A stretch of DNA of 64,000 nucleotides, taken from Flavobacterium sp. (lineage in GTDB: Bacteria; Bacteroidota; Bacteroidia; Flavobacteriales; Flavobacteriaceae). Location of the stretch: contig JADKBW010000005.1 in NCBI GenBank assembly GCA_016714905.1, positions 62,001 to 126,000 on the forward strand, read 5' to 3'. Shown here piece by piece: positions 51,877 to 60,684 of the stretch. Each line of letters starts with the position of its first letter. Position 1 is the first letter of the stretch. Under the pieces are notes generated by a model. The model ran no database searches. It had not been told where the DNA came from and was given only the letters and a program-made list of their open reading frames with translations. The position numbers and the translations under genes are program-made.

Positions 51877-53094
51877 TTAATTTGTTTTTCGTTCTAGCAA
51901 CGCCATATAAAAACCATCAAAGCCAGATTCGGACGCTAGAATTTTAGAATCTTTGACAAAGGTAAAGTTTTTACCGGTCTCACCATTTAAGAAGTGCTTA
52001 ATTTGTTCTTGATTTTCAGAAGGTAGCACAGAACAGGTCGCATAGACTAATTTGCCTCCAGGTTTTACCATTTTAGAATAATTTTCTAAAACTTCAGTTT
52101 GTACTTTTTTGATATTTTCAATGAACTCTGGTTGTAGTTTCCATTTTGCATCTGGATTTCTTTTCAAAACTCCTAATCCACTGCAAGGCGCGTCAATCAA
52201 TACTCGATCTGCTTTTTCGTGCAGTTTCTTAATGACTTTTGTCGAGTCGATAATGCGATATTCGATGTTGAAAGCACTATTTCTTTTGGCTCTTAGTTTG
52301 AGTTGCTTGAGTTTACTTTCATATAAATCCATGGCAATCAATTGTCCTTTATTTTCCATAATGGAAGCAATATGCAAGGTTTTTCCTCCAGCGCCCGCAC
52401 ACGCATCTACGACACGCATTCCTGGTTTTACCTCTAAGAAATGCGCAACCAATTGTGAATTGGCGTCTTGCACTTCAAACAAGCCCTCTTTAAAAGCATC
52501 GGTCAAAAACACATTGGCTCTTTCTTTGAGTACCAATGCATCTGGTTGGTCTTTTAAGTATTCGGTTTCAATGTTAAGATCCATTAAAATCGCTCTTAAT
52601 TTATCTTTCGTAGTCTTCAGCGTATTGACTCTCAAAATAACTTTTGCGGGTTGATTTTGAGCGGCAATTTCTTTCGCCCAAAATTTTTCTCCAAGTTCTT
52701 TGACGCCCAATTCGTCCATCCAATCCGGAATAGATTCTTTGAAAGTTCTGATTTTGGACAATTCATCGAAACGTCCTTTAATTTTTCGCTCTGGCGTACC
52801 TTCCAATTGTTTCCAATCTGGAATTGGATAACCTCGCAATACTGCCCAAACGGAAAACATTCTCCAAAGATTTTCTCTGTTATATGGTTCTTTTACTTCT
52901 GCTATTTCTGCGTAAAGTCTTTTCCAACGCACAATCTCGTAGATGGTTTCTGCCACAAACTTTCGGTCAGAACTTCCCCAGCGCTTGTCTTTTTTTAAGG
53001 CTCTTGCCACCATTTTGTCGGCATATTCTCCTTCGTTAAAGATGGAGTTTAAGGAGTCGATGGTTGTGTAAACTAAATTTCTGTGTAATCTCAT
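51877..53094 (-). CDS. RsmB/RsmF-type RNA cytosine-C5 methyltransferase
   Basis: A 405-residue Nop2/Sun-family methyltransferase. An N-terminal RNA-binding part (1-190) precedes the SAM domain with DACAGAGGKTLHIASIM, the catalytic cysteines in DAPCSGLGVLKRNPDAKW and YATCSVLPSENQEQI. It lacks the NusB-like domain of RsmB, so the target (16S rRNA or tRNA) is open. Start ATG 53094 is 17 bases after a -7 box. It lies 10 bases before the nuclease gene, but the latter encodes a secreted protein and is probably functionally separate. Confidence 0.92.
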   Translation of the reverse strand: MRLHRNLVYTTIDSLNSIFNEGEYADKMVARALKKDKRWGSSDRKFVAETIYEIVRWKRLYAEIAEVKEPYNRENLWRMFSVWAVLRGYPIPDWKQLEGTPERKIKGRFDELSKIRTFKESIPDWMDELGVKELGEKFWAKEIAAQNQPAKVILRVNTLKTTKDKLRAILMDLNIETEYLKDQPDALVLKERANVFLTDAFKEGLFEVQDANSQLVAHFLEVKPGMRVVDACAGAGGKTLHIASIMENKGQLIAMDLYESKLKQLKLRAKRNSAFNIEYRIIDSTKVIKKLHEKADRVLIDAPCSGLGVLKRNPDAKWKLQPEFIENIKKVQTEVLENYSKMVKPGGKLVYATCSVLPSENQEQIKHFLNGETGKNFTFVKDSKILASESGFDGFYMALLERKTN

Positions 53095-53111
53095 TTTTTC
53101 TAATTGTGGCG

Positions 53112-53119
53112 CAAAGGTA
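53112..53119 (-). promoter_or_regulatory. -7 promoter box (TACCTTTG) for the RsmB-like gene
   Basis: Perfect TAnnTTTG on the minus strand, 17 bases from ATG 53094. Confidence 0.55.
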
Positions 53120-53209
53120 GTACTAAATGATGAATGAAAATTAGATTTGTCAGATGTTCATCAATATTGCAAATGAAGATTTCATACATTTACGATAAAA
53201 TACTTAGTG

Positions 53210-54400
53210 ATGACTACAAAAACACGAAACCATTTTTTGTACATACTGCTGTTTTTGATTTTTTCAACGATGCCCGTTTGGAGTCAACCGTTTGCCATTG
53301 GCCATACTACAATTAGCTTTATTGATGCTTCGCGAGGAAATAGGAGTATCGCGACGGAATTATATTATCCCGCAGATAGCAATGGAGATGATGTTCCTTT
53401 GACAGCGACTACAACGCAGTCTTTTCCTGTTTTAACTTTCGGACATGGATTCGTAATGACTTGGGATGCTTATCAGAACCTATGGGAAGCACTTGTTCCG
53501 AAAGGTTATATTATGGCTTTTCCAAAAACAGAAGGTGGACTTTCGCCATCGCATGGGGAATTTGGAAAGGATTTGGCATTTGTATCTTCGCAGATTTTCA
53601 ATTTAGGAATGCTTCAAAGCAGCCCGTTTTATAATAGAGTGAGTGTGATGAATGCAGTTATGGGGCACAGTATGGGCGGTGGCGCTGCTTTTTTGGCACC
53701 TCAATATAATTCGAATATTACGACAATCGTCACTTTGGCTGCCGCAGAAACAAATCCATCGGCGATTGGTGCCGCAAATAATATAAACATTCCAGCATTA
53801 GTAGTAGCTGGATCAAACGATTGTGTGACACCTCCTGTTTCAAATCAAGAGTCGATGTATAATGCTTTAGTGAGTGCTTGCAAAACGTTTGTGTCTATAA
53901 ACGGCGGCAGTCATTGTCAAATGGCGAATAGTAATTTTCTATGCAATTTTGGTGAAGCAACTTGCACACCACAGCCAACAATTACAAGAGATCAACAACA
54001 TATCATACTTGAAGCGTATCTTGGTTTATGGTTGGATGCGCAGTTGAAAGCTGATTGTGTTGCTGGTTTAAATTTTAATACTTTGATCAACTCAGATTCC
54101 CGCGTCACTTTTCAGAAAAATTGTACGCAATGTGAGCCACTAGAAACTTCAGCTGTCCAAAAAAAAAATAGAGTGACGTTATTTCCCAATCCTTTTTCAT
54201 CGGTCTTACATATAAGTAATGTCGATAAGGAGCAGGTTACGATTAATTTATATGATGGTGCCGCGAGATTATTATTATCTTCTATTGTAGTTGGTGAACA
54301 AGATTATATAGATACGACAACGTTAGCTGCTGGAATGTACTGGTACGAAATTAAATCCAGTGATGGTTTTAGCGAGAAAGGAAAAATTATCAAGAACTAG
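53210..54400 (+). CDS. Secreted alpha/beta hydrolase with T9SS sorting domain
   Basis: A 396-residue protein: signal peptide (ILLFLIFSTMPVWSQ), then a hydrolase domain with the oxyanion segment LTFGHGFVMTWDAYQNL, nucleophile elbow MGHSMGGGAAFL, acid in VVAGSNDCVTPP and His in GGSHCQMA. A T9SS type A domain (VTLFPNPFSSVLHI to EKGKIIKN) ends the protein. The fold order and GHSMGGG elbow resemble the cutinase/dienelactone-hydrolase group, which includes Bacteroidota polyesterases. Activity on polyesters is only a possibility. A GTG directly before ATG 53210 is an alternative start. Confidence 0.85.
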   Translation: MTTKTRNHFLYILLFLIFSTMPVWSQPFAIGHTTISFIDASRGNRSIATELYYPADSNGDDVPLTATTTQSFPVLTFGHGFVMTWDAYQNLWEALVPKGYIMAFPKTEGGLSPSHGEFGKDLAFVSSQIFNLGMLQSSPFYNRVSVMNAVMGHSMGGGAAFLAPQYNSNITTIVTLAAAETNPSAIGAANNINIPALVVAGSNDCVTPPVSNQESMYNALVSACKTFVSINGGSHCQMANSNFLCNFGEATCTPQPTITRDQQHIILEAYLGLWLDAQLKADCVAGLNFNTLINSDSRVTFQKNCTQCEPLETSAVQKKNRVTLFPNPFSSVLHISNVDKEQVTINLYDGAARLLLSSIVVGEQDYIDTTTLAAGMYWYEIKSSDGFSEKGKIIKN

Positions 54401-54403
54401 ATT

Positions 54404-56377
54404 TTACTTGATTCGATCGAGATGAATCTTTTCAGGCGCATGTAAAACCAGAGGAAATTGTTCCACCTTCACAGAGCTGCTATCCAATCCGAATCCTTTT
54501 TCTTCCGACAAACTGAATTTCTTCATAATGAAATAGGTATTCATTACTATTTTTTCAAAGAAGGTCACATCACTATCGTTGGATAAGAATTTTTCTGAAA
54601 GTACAAATTTGAAATCCCCAAGAATGTTGTTTTTGTTTAAAGATTCATAGCGACTTGTGATATCCACTTCGCCGTTGTTCACCATGTCTTTAATTACCTC
54701 TTTAAACATCAAATTAATTTTGGTTGGTTCACGGAATCCAAGATAAAAATCAATACGGTAGATATCGTCAGGAACGATTTCAACAACTTTGTATGATTTT
54801 CTGTAGGGTTCACTCATCACATTAACGTGGATAAACCAGTAAATGTCCGCTCTTTTGGGTCTTTTCTGCAGAATTGAGTACATTACCTTTTCCTCGATTT
54901 CATCAGTTTTAGTCGAATTGGTCATGTATACAAGGTGCGTAGCATATTTTGGTATAGAAAGGTCAACACTCAATTCTGCTAAGACTTTTTTGTAGTCATT
55001 AATCTTCACAATTTTCGTGTAGTTCTTACTAATTCGTTTCGCGAGAAACCAGGTTGACATAATTCCAATAAGAATGACAGCAATAAATAAGGTTACAAAT
55101 CCACCATCAAAGAATTTTACAATGTTGGCTGCAAGAAAACTAAATTCAATGACAAGATATACTAAAATTATAGGAGCGATAAAATACCATTTTACTCTTT
55201 TCATAATTAAATAGAAGTTGAGCAAAATAGTCGTCATAATCATGCACAAAACGATGGCCAAACCATAAGCATGTTCCATGTTGCTTGATTCTTTGAAATA
55301 AACAACAATACCAACACAACCCAGAAAAAGTAACCAGTTAATTGACGGAATATACAATTGTCCTTTCACATCTGTTGGGAACTTAATTTTTACTTTAGGC
55401 CAAAAATTTAAACGCATGGCTTCGTTAATTAGGGTAAATGATCCACTAATCAATGCTTGCGACGCAATCACGGCTGCTAAAGTTGCAATCACAATTCCAA
55501 TTGGCTGAAACCAGACAGGCATCATGAGATAAAACGGATTTGGATTGGAAATACCTAATTCTGCTAAAGTTTTGCCTTCATGAAGCAATAAGTACGCACC
55601 TTGCCCAAAATAGTTAATTACTAAAGTTGATTTTACAAATATCCAGCTAATGCGTATGTTTCTTCTACCGCAATGGCCCATATCAGAGTACAATGCTTCT
55701 GCTCCAGTAGTGCAAAGGAAGACAGCGCCAAGAATAAAGAAACCTTGACTACTCACATCTGATGTCAATAAATGGTAAGCGTAATAAGGATTGATAGCAT
55801 TGAAAACCTCCAAATTTGTAAACATTTGAACCAGCCCCAAAATTCCTAACATAGAGAACCAAAGCAGCATCATTGGCGCAAAAAATTTCCCAACGAGTTT
55901 CGTTCCAAATTGTTGAATCGTAAATAAGATAAACAAGATGGTTATTACAATTGGTATCGTTGGGATGTCTGGTTTAAAAATCCGTAGTCCTTCAACCGCA
56001 GAAGAAACAGAAATGGGCGGTGTGATAATTCCATCGGCTAATAATGCACTGCCGCCTATTATGGCAGGAACAATTAACCATTGAATTTTTGTTTTTTTTA
56101 CCAGAGCGTACAAGGCGAAAATTCCACCTTCACCGTGATTATCAGCACTCAATGTTAAAATTACATATTTCAGCGTTGTTTGTAATGTAAGTGTCCAAAA
56201 TATACAAGATAAACCTCCAAGAACTAAATCTTTCGATATGATACTGTTGCCGATGATGGCTTTCATCACGTATAATGGAGAAGTTCCAATATCACCGTAA
56301 ATAATACCTAATGTAATTAATAAACCTGCAGCAGAAAGCTTGCTATGAAGTTGATGCGAGTGACTAATTGAACTCAT
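54404..56377 (-). CDS. kup: Kup-type potassium uptake transporter
   Basis: A 657-residue protein with twelve helices in the first 450 residues and a cytoplasmic C-terminal domain. The family opening GIIYGDIGTSPLYVMKAI, the DNHGEGGIFALYALV segment and the TGAEALYSDMGHCGRRNIR motif are all present. It takes up potassium by proton symport. It converges with the esterase gene, with only 3 bases between the stops and no terminator visible. The upstream 110 bases up to the next gene contain no obvious promoter. Confidence 0.96.
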   Translation of the reverse strand: MSSISHSHQLHSKLSAAGLLITLGIIYGDIGTSPLYVMKAIIGNSIISKDLVLGGLSCIFWTLTLQTTLKYVILTLSADNHGEGGIFALYALVKKTKIQWLIVPAIIGGSALLADGIITPPISVSSAVEGLRIFKPDIPTIPIVITILFILFTIQQFGTKLVGKFFAPMMLLWFSMLGILGLVQMFTNLEVFNAINPYYAYHLLTSDVSSQGFFILGAVFLCTTGAEALYSDMGHCGRRNIRISWIFVKSTLVINYFGQGAYLLLHEGKTLAELGISNPNPFYLMMPVWFQPIGIVIATLAAVIASQALISGSFTLINEAMRLNFWPKVKIKFPTDVKGQLYIPSINWLLFLGCVGIVVYFKESSNMEHAYGLAIVLCMIMTTILLNFYLIMKRVKWYFIAPIILVYLVIEFSFLAANIVKFFDGGFVTLFIAVILIGIMSTWFLAKRISKNYTKIVKINDYKKVLAELSVDLSIPKYATHLVYMTNSTKTDEIEEKVMYSILQKRPKRADIYWFIHVNVMSEPYRKSYKVVEIVPDDIYRIDFYLGFREPTKINLMFKEVIKDMVNNGEVDITSRYESLNKNNILGDFKFVLSEKFLSNDSDVTFFEKIVMNTYFIMKKFSLSEEKGFGLDSSSVKVEQFPLVLHAPEKIHLDRIK

Positions 56378-56486
56378 GAAATGCTATTGTAAAAGAGAGC
56401 AAATATATTATTTTTTACTGCGGGAAATAAAAAAGGCAACGAATATTTTCATTGCCTTAGATATATTATTAGGAGTTATAATTTAA

Positions 56487-57755
56487 TTAACCTCGTCGTG
56501 AAGTATAAGCATTATTTTGTCTTTCTGCCTTTCCACTTCTTGAATTGGCTTCTCTTTTATATTGAGAAGCCTCACTTCTTTTATTTTCTTTAGTAAAATT
56601 GTCTTTCGATCCTGTGTTTTGATATGAATTTTCAATTCTTGTCTCGGGATTTCTTTTCGTGATAGATCCCATGGTTGATCTAGAATTTCGATTGTCACTT
56701 GAAGTGTTATTTCTTATGCTTTCATTGGATTTAATTGGGGTTGTATTTCGAATTGAATTTCTTGATTTAGTATAAGAATTGCTTCTTTCTTGCTCATTAT
56801 TTCTTGTTGAAGTTGAATTACTTGATGTTGAAAAAGAATTGCTTCTTTCTTGCTCATTATTCCTTGTTGAGTTTGAATTTCGAATTGGAGTAGCTTTGAT
56901 ATCATAAGAATTATTTCGTGTTGTTTTGATTTCTCTACTAGAATAGTCGTTTTTTCGATTTTCATTTCGACTGGTGTAGGCTACATCATTTCGCGTTGAA
57001 AGATTTTTTACCGTTCTTGTTCGGTCGAGCTCGTAGCGGTTTTTTACGTTATTGTTTCGATAGGCAAATCCACGATTTGGAGCTGTTCTCTCACAATAAT
57101 TAGATCTTCTGCCTTCATACAAAGCTACTGCTCTGTGACAACTTCTATAATTTACGTAATTATAATGATGGTTGAAATTGATGTGTAAACCGATATTATT
57201 TCGGTATCTAAATACGGGACAAGGCGTCCATGCGTAATAAAAGGTTGGATAATAATTCCAATACCACATCGAACAATAAGGTCTGTAGGTCGGAATCCAA
57301 AAAGTGCTGTAAATTACTGGAGTGCCAACATAAACAGGTTCGTAAATATAATTGTGACCGTACATATAAACATCGCCAACTACTTGCACTTGCACTTGAT
57401 TATTGCGGTCTTTTTCAACTTCAATTGTGGCAACATCTTGATAAATATCTCTGCCAAGAACAGCTTGAACAACGATCAGATGGGCATTTCCATCTACAGA
57501 TTCAATAACTCTTAAATAGTCTACTTGATTGTCGTCATTCAAATCTAGATTAGAAATTTGAATTTTCGGGTCGTTCAATTGTCTTTCAAAATCTTCTAAA
57601 TCTCTTGCATCACCGAAGATAGAAGCTATGGCTCTTAAATCTAAATTGTCACTAATTTCAGAGCTAGTGGCATTTATAGTAGTTCGGTCTTGAGCTACAA
57701 TAGGAAGGGCAAAAAGGATGAAAAACAAAACTGGATAAATGATAGAAGTTTTCAT
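56487..57755 (-). CDS. Secreted low-complexity protein downstream of the ECF sigma operon
   Basis: A 422-residue protein with a signal peptide (FFILFALPIVAQ). A folded N-terminal region (30-220) contains NLDLNDDNQVDYLRVIE, an EF-hand-like acidic loop, and a Tyr/Trp-rich stretch (TYRPYCSMWYWNYYPTFYYAW). A long Asn/Ser/Arg-rich tail carries a direct repeat (STRNNEQERSNS twice, around residues 300-325). I recognise no named family. It lies after a terminator that follows the CpxP-like gene, so it may receive only read-through transcription. Confidence 0.65.
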   Translation of the reverse strand: MKTSIIYPVLFFILFALPIVAQDRTTINATSSEISDNLDLRAIASIFGDARDLEDFERQLNDPKIQISNLDLNDDNQVDYLRVIESVDGNAHLIVVQAVLGRDIYQDVATIEVEKDRNNQVQVQVVGDVYMYGHNYIYEPVYVGTPVIYSTFWIPTYRPYCSMWYWNYYPTFYYAWTPCPVFRYRNNIGLHINFNHHYNYVNYRSCHRAVALYEGRRSNYCERTAPNRGFAYRNNNVKNRYELDRTRTVKNLSTRNDVAYTSRNENRKNDYSSREIKTTRNNSYDIKATPIRNSNSTRNNEQERSNSFSTSSNSTSTRNNEQERSNSYTKSRNSIRNTTPIKSNESIRNNTSSDNRNSRSTMGSITKRNPETRIENSYQNTGSKDNFTKENKRSEASQYKREANSRSGKAERQNNAYTSRRG

Positions 57756-57781
57756 GTTGTAAATAGTTTGGTTAATAGATA

Positions 57782-57811
57782 AAAAAATGACCAGTTGCTA
57801 GTCTTTTTTTG
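57782..57811 (-). terminator. Terminator after the CpxP-like gene
   Basis: GACTAG pairs with CTGGTC around CAA, flanked by A and T runs on both strands. It separates the sigma operon from the low-complexity protein gene. Confidence 0.65.
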
Positions 57812-57898
57812 GATTCCAATTACTGTGCCACGTTGTTTCTTTCCAGTAATATCATAGTGGCAATGCCCGTAAATAAAAGGAATGTTTAATATAAAAAA

Positions 57899-58354
57899 CT
57901 ACTCTTTACCTGTTTTATCACGAAACTGCTTTAGTAGTTTTTTGTTGAACCCTTCTTCGGCTTTCTTTAGTTTTAGTATCTTGGTTGCTGGTAAAATTGG
58001 TTTTAGACTAGCAACAAATTTTTTGCGATTCTGATAGGCATCTTCTTCAGAATTTTCAATGTCGTTTAGAATTGAAGCGGCCTCTTTCTCGGTCATTTTA
58101 TCAATATTACTTGTGCCGCTTTGATCCATAAAAGACCGAATTCGCTCTTTTCTAAAACTCTTTTGCTTTTCTTCATAGGCATTAAATAAAGGCCAAAATT
58201 TCGTCGCTTCTTCAGGCGTTAGTTTTAACTCGTCAGTAATGTATGCAATTTTTAATGCTTTTACTTGTTCTCTTTTTTGGTTCAATCGCGGCTGACTTAT
58301 GGCAACAATTGTAAAAAGGAAGGCTAGGGTTGAGAGTAGTTTTGCAGTTTTCAT
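57899..58354 (-). CDS. Periplasmic CpxP/Spy-like sensor of the ECF sigma system
   Basis: A 151-residue protein with a signal peptide (LLSTLAFLFTIVAISQ) and a helical, charged mature part. The segment ELKLTPEEATKFWPLFNAYEEKQ stands where Spy/CpxP proteins have LTxxQ helices. Many Lys/Glu heptads suggest a curved helical chaperone. Bacteroidota proteins of this type are often annotated as sensors of ECF-type sigma factors. It follows the membrane anti-sigma-like gene by 14 bases and probably reports envelope damage. Confidence 0.8.
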   Translation of the reverse strand: MKTAKLLSTLAFLFTIVAISQPRLNQKREQVKALKIAYITDELKLTPEEATKFWPLFNAYEEKQKSFRKERIRSFMDQSGTSNIDKMTEKEAASILNDIENSEEDAYQNRKKFVASLKPILPATKILKLKKAEEGFNKKLLKQFRDKTGKE

Positions 58355-58368
58355 GAGATTTTTTTGTA

Positions 58369-58779
58369 TTAATTGATGAGGTAATCTTCTAAATTAGAAT
58401 TGGTCAGCAATGCTTCTTCTAATTCATTTGTATTAACGTTTAGTTCTAGTTTTATTTTTTGTATCTTTTCTTCATCGAGCAATTCAACGATGTCGTCTTC
58501 TGATAAATTGGATTGTTCGGTAAGATACGTTTCTAATTGAACTTGGTCGATTGTAGACGTCGAAGCATTCATGTAATTTACAATCGGAATAGACAACGCA
58601 ATTACAAAAACTGCTGCTGCGGCAATGAACCAATTTCTTTTGGTAAACAAGGAATAAACGGGAGTTTCTTTTTCAGTGATTTTTTGTAGAACTGAATTTT
58701 CTAGGTTCTCAAAATAACCCTCTGGGACTTTAAATCCGGGCATTATTTTGGGTTCATTATCTAGTTTAAATTCTTTCAT
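58369..58779 (-). CDS. Anti-sigma-factor-like single-pass membrane protein
   Basis: A 136-residue protein with an N-terminal cytosolic part of about 50 residues (FKVPEGYFENLENSVLQKI). One helix follows (about 51-68, WFIAAAAVFVIALSIPIV), then a periplasmic tail rich in Glu, Leu and Asn. The layout and position right after an ECF sigma gene fit an anti-sigma factor, but no zinc motif or named family is visible. The GYFENL phrase is common in Bacteroidota proteins in this position. Confidence 0.75.
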   Translation of the reverse strand: MKEFKLDNEPKIMPGFKVPEGYFENLENSVLQKITEKETPVYSLFTKRNWFIAAAAVFVIALSIPIVNYMNASTSTIDQVQLETYLTEQSNLSEDDIVELLDEEKIQKIKLELNVNTNELEEALLTNSNLEDYLIN

Positions 58780-58809
58780 GGTCGTTGGACTTTATCTTTA
58801 TTAGTTCGT

Positions 58810-59349
58810 TTAATTAGACGTCATATAAATTTCAATTTTTTTTACGGCGTGATGGTATGATGCTTTCAATGCTCCGACAGAAGTTCCAAGAATTTCAGAC
58901 ATATCTTCATATTTTATTTCATCAAAATATCGCATCTTGAAAACTAATTGTTGTTTCTGCGGCAAAAGTGCAATGGATTTTTGAAGCTTTATTTGAATCT
59001 CGCTTCCATCAAAATAATCATCTGCTTTCAAATTATCGACAATTTTAGATTGTAAAGCTTCACTTGTGATTCCATTTCTTTTTGCTTTTTTATTGATAAA
59101 AGTAATCGCTTCATTAGTGGCAATTCGGTACATCCAAGAGAACAATTTACTTTCCCCTTTAAAATTCTTAAGATTTTGAAAGACTTTTACAAATGTGTTT
59201 TGCAGAACATCATCGGCATCATCATGGTTCAAGACAATATTGCGAATCAAGCTATATAAAGGGCGTTGATATTCTTTCAAGAGCTGTTGGAACGCTACGT
59301 TTTGCGTTTTAGGATCCAATAATTTTTGTATGAAATCTTTTTCGTCCAA
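58810..59349 (-). CDS. ECF-type RNA polymerase sigma factor
   Basis: A 179-residue sigma-70 family protein. Region 2 spans about residues 22-90 (YSLIRNIVLNHDDADDVLQNTFVKVFQNL, LFSWMYRIATNEAITF) and region 4 about 125-175 (LPQKQQLVFKMRYFDEIKYEDMSEILGTSVGALKASYHHAVKKI). It has no regions 1 or 3, as expected for an ECF factor. The start is TTG 59349 because no ATG is available before region 2. It heads an operon with the anti-sigma-like and CpxP-like genes. Confidence 0.92.
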   Translation of the reverse strand: MDEKDFIQKLLDPKTQNVAFQQLLKEYQRPLYSLIRNIVLNHDDADDVLQNTFVKVFQNLKNFKGESKLFSWMYRIATNEAITFINKKAKRNGITSEALQSKIVDNLKADDYFDGSEIQIKLQKSIALLPQKQQLVFKMRYFDEIKYEDMSEILGTSVGALKASYHHAVKKIEIYMTSN

Positions 59350-59406
59350 AGAATTTTTTTGGTATTGGAGTGCTTGGTCGACTAAAGGTTTAAAAAGAAA
59401 TTAAAA

Positions 59407-60522
59407 TTATGGTGTTTCTTTATCAACACCAGGTTCTGAAACCGTCGTAGGTGGCGAAGTAACTACAGTAGTAACACTAGGTTTGGGAGTTGAAGAAACG
59501 GCTGCCACAGCTCTTATTGGGATATATATCTCAGTAATCCATTGCGATGGATTCGCGACTTGAACCATGTTTTTTGTATAAACTTCAATTCTGGGCACAT
59601 CCGTATTTTGTGATAAGTTGTTCTTTTTAATATATTCAATGGTTTTATCCAAAGCCTCTTTGCTATGGGAGTAATCGCCAGTTAGTGTGGTTTTTACAGA
59701 AGAAAAGGGAAGCAATAAACCTGAACTCATGTCACTTCCTGCTTGGATATGTATTTCTTCCTTTACCGGAATGCAGACAGACAATCTTGTAATTCCGTTG
59801 GCAAGATCATAGGTGTGATAGATGACAAAAGGTTTACCCGACATCACCAATTTATTTTTTGCAAAAAAGTGTATCATCCTTGGGAGAAGAATACGAAGAT
59901 TATTCGACACGTTACTTATTTTGCTCGTGATGGTTTGGTTGATGTAGAAAGTTCCAGATTTTTTGGTAGCACCAATTACTTTGATTTTATAAGTACTCAT
60001 TTCATAGTCAATCGTTTTTCCGAGATTGGCTAAGCTTTTTTCATAGGTAGATCCAAAAACTTGTTCGGCACCTCCACTAAAAATAGAGGAGACTTTAAAA
60101 CCAAAACTCATGATGCCTTTCACTCGCCAACTTACTTTGGTCCCGCCAATCGTATCCTTAAATTCCCAATTAACGATTCCTTCGGTACCACTGTAATTCA
60201 TTTTTTGCCGAATGAATTGGTTCGTTATGACCGCAGTTGTTTTCATTTCTCCTTCGCTAACATTACCCGACCAGGAATAGGCACCGCCTTTACCGACAGT
60301 GTTCTTGGGATAGTTGAATGTCATACTTGGATCCTCTTTCTTCCACGAACCAAAAGTCTCCCAATTACGAAAGTCATTTACATAATTAAATACGGTTGTT
60401 CTGGGCGATTTTATGACTATACTTCTCTCTACTTCAAAATCGCCTTTGAGTGTTGCGATGTAAACAGTTGTTGCAAAAAGGGCTAATAAGAAAAGAAGGA
60501 AAAGATATTTTAGGATTCTCAT
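59407..60522 (-). CDS. SRPBCC domain fused to a GyrI-like domain
   Basis: A 371-residue protein: N-terminal membrane anchor (LFLLFLLALFATTVYIATL), then an SRPBCC/polyketide-cyclase-like pocket domain (VERSIVIKSPRTTVFNYVNDFRNWETFGSW). From about 190 to 335 a GyrI-like small-molecule-binding domain follows (PRIEVYTKN, WITEIYIPIRA). The tail is Thr/Pro/Ser-rich. Both domains bind hydrophobic small molecules in other proteins; the ligand here is unknown. It is the gene immediately upstream of the sigma factor gene (57 bases) and could be part of the same transcript. Confidence 0.8.
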   Translation of the reverse strand: MRILKYLFLLFLLALFATTVYIATLKGDFEVERSIVIKSPRTTVFNYVNDFRNWETFGSWKKEDPSMTFNYPKNTVGKGGAYSWSGNVSEGEMKTTAVITNQFIRQKMNYSGTEGIVNWEFKDTIGGTKVSWRVKGIMSFGFKVSSIFSGGAEQVFGSTYEKSLANLGKTIDYEMSTYKIKVIGATKKSGTFYINQTITSKISNVSNNLRILLPRMIHFFAKNKLVMSGKPFVIYHTYDLANGITRLSVCIPVKEEIHIQAGSDMSSGLLLPFSSVKTTLTGDYSHSKEALDKTIEYIKKNNLSQNTDVPRIEVYTKNMVQVANPSQWITEIYIPIRAVAAVSSTPKPSVTTVVTSPPTTVSEPGVDKETP

Positions 60523-60621
60523 AATATCGTCGGTGTTATTGGCGTAAAGTTAGATATTTTATCTTAATCTTTACTGGCAGAAGTAAAAACATTCATTCGA
60601 AATCTGTATTGTATTTTCACC

Positions 60622-60649
60622 TTGTTTTGAGAAACAATCAGTATATTTG
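60622..60649 (+). promoter_or_regulatory. Promoter of the dipeptidyl peptidase III gene
   Basis: TTG at 60622-60624, a 17-base spacer and TATATTTG at 60642-60649. The box lies 11 bases before the first ATG (60661) and 35 before the second (60685). Confidence 0.6.
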
Positions 60650-60684
60650 ATATCCATTAAATGATTATTAAAATACTATTTACA

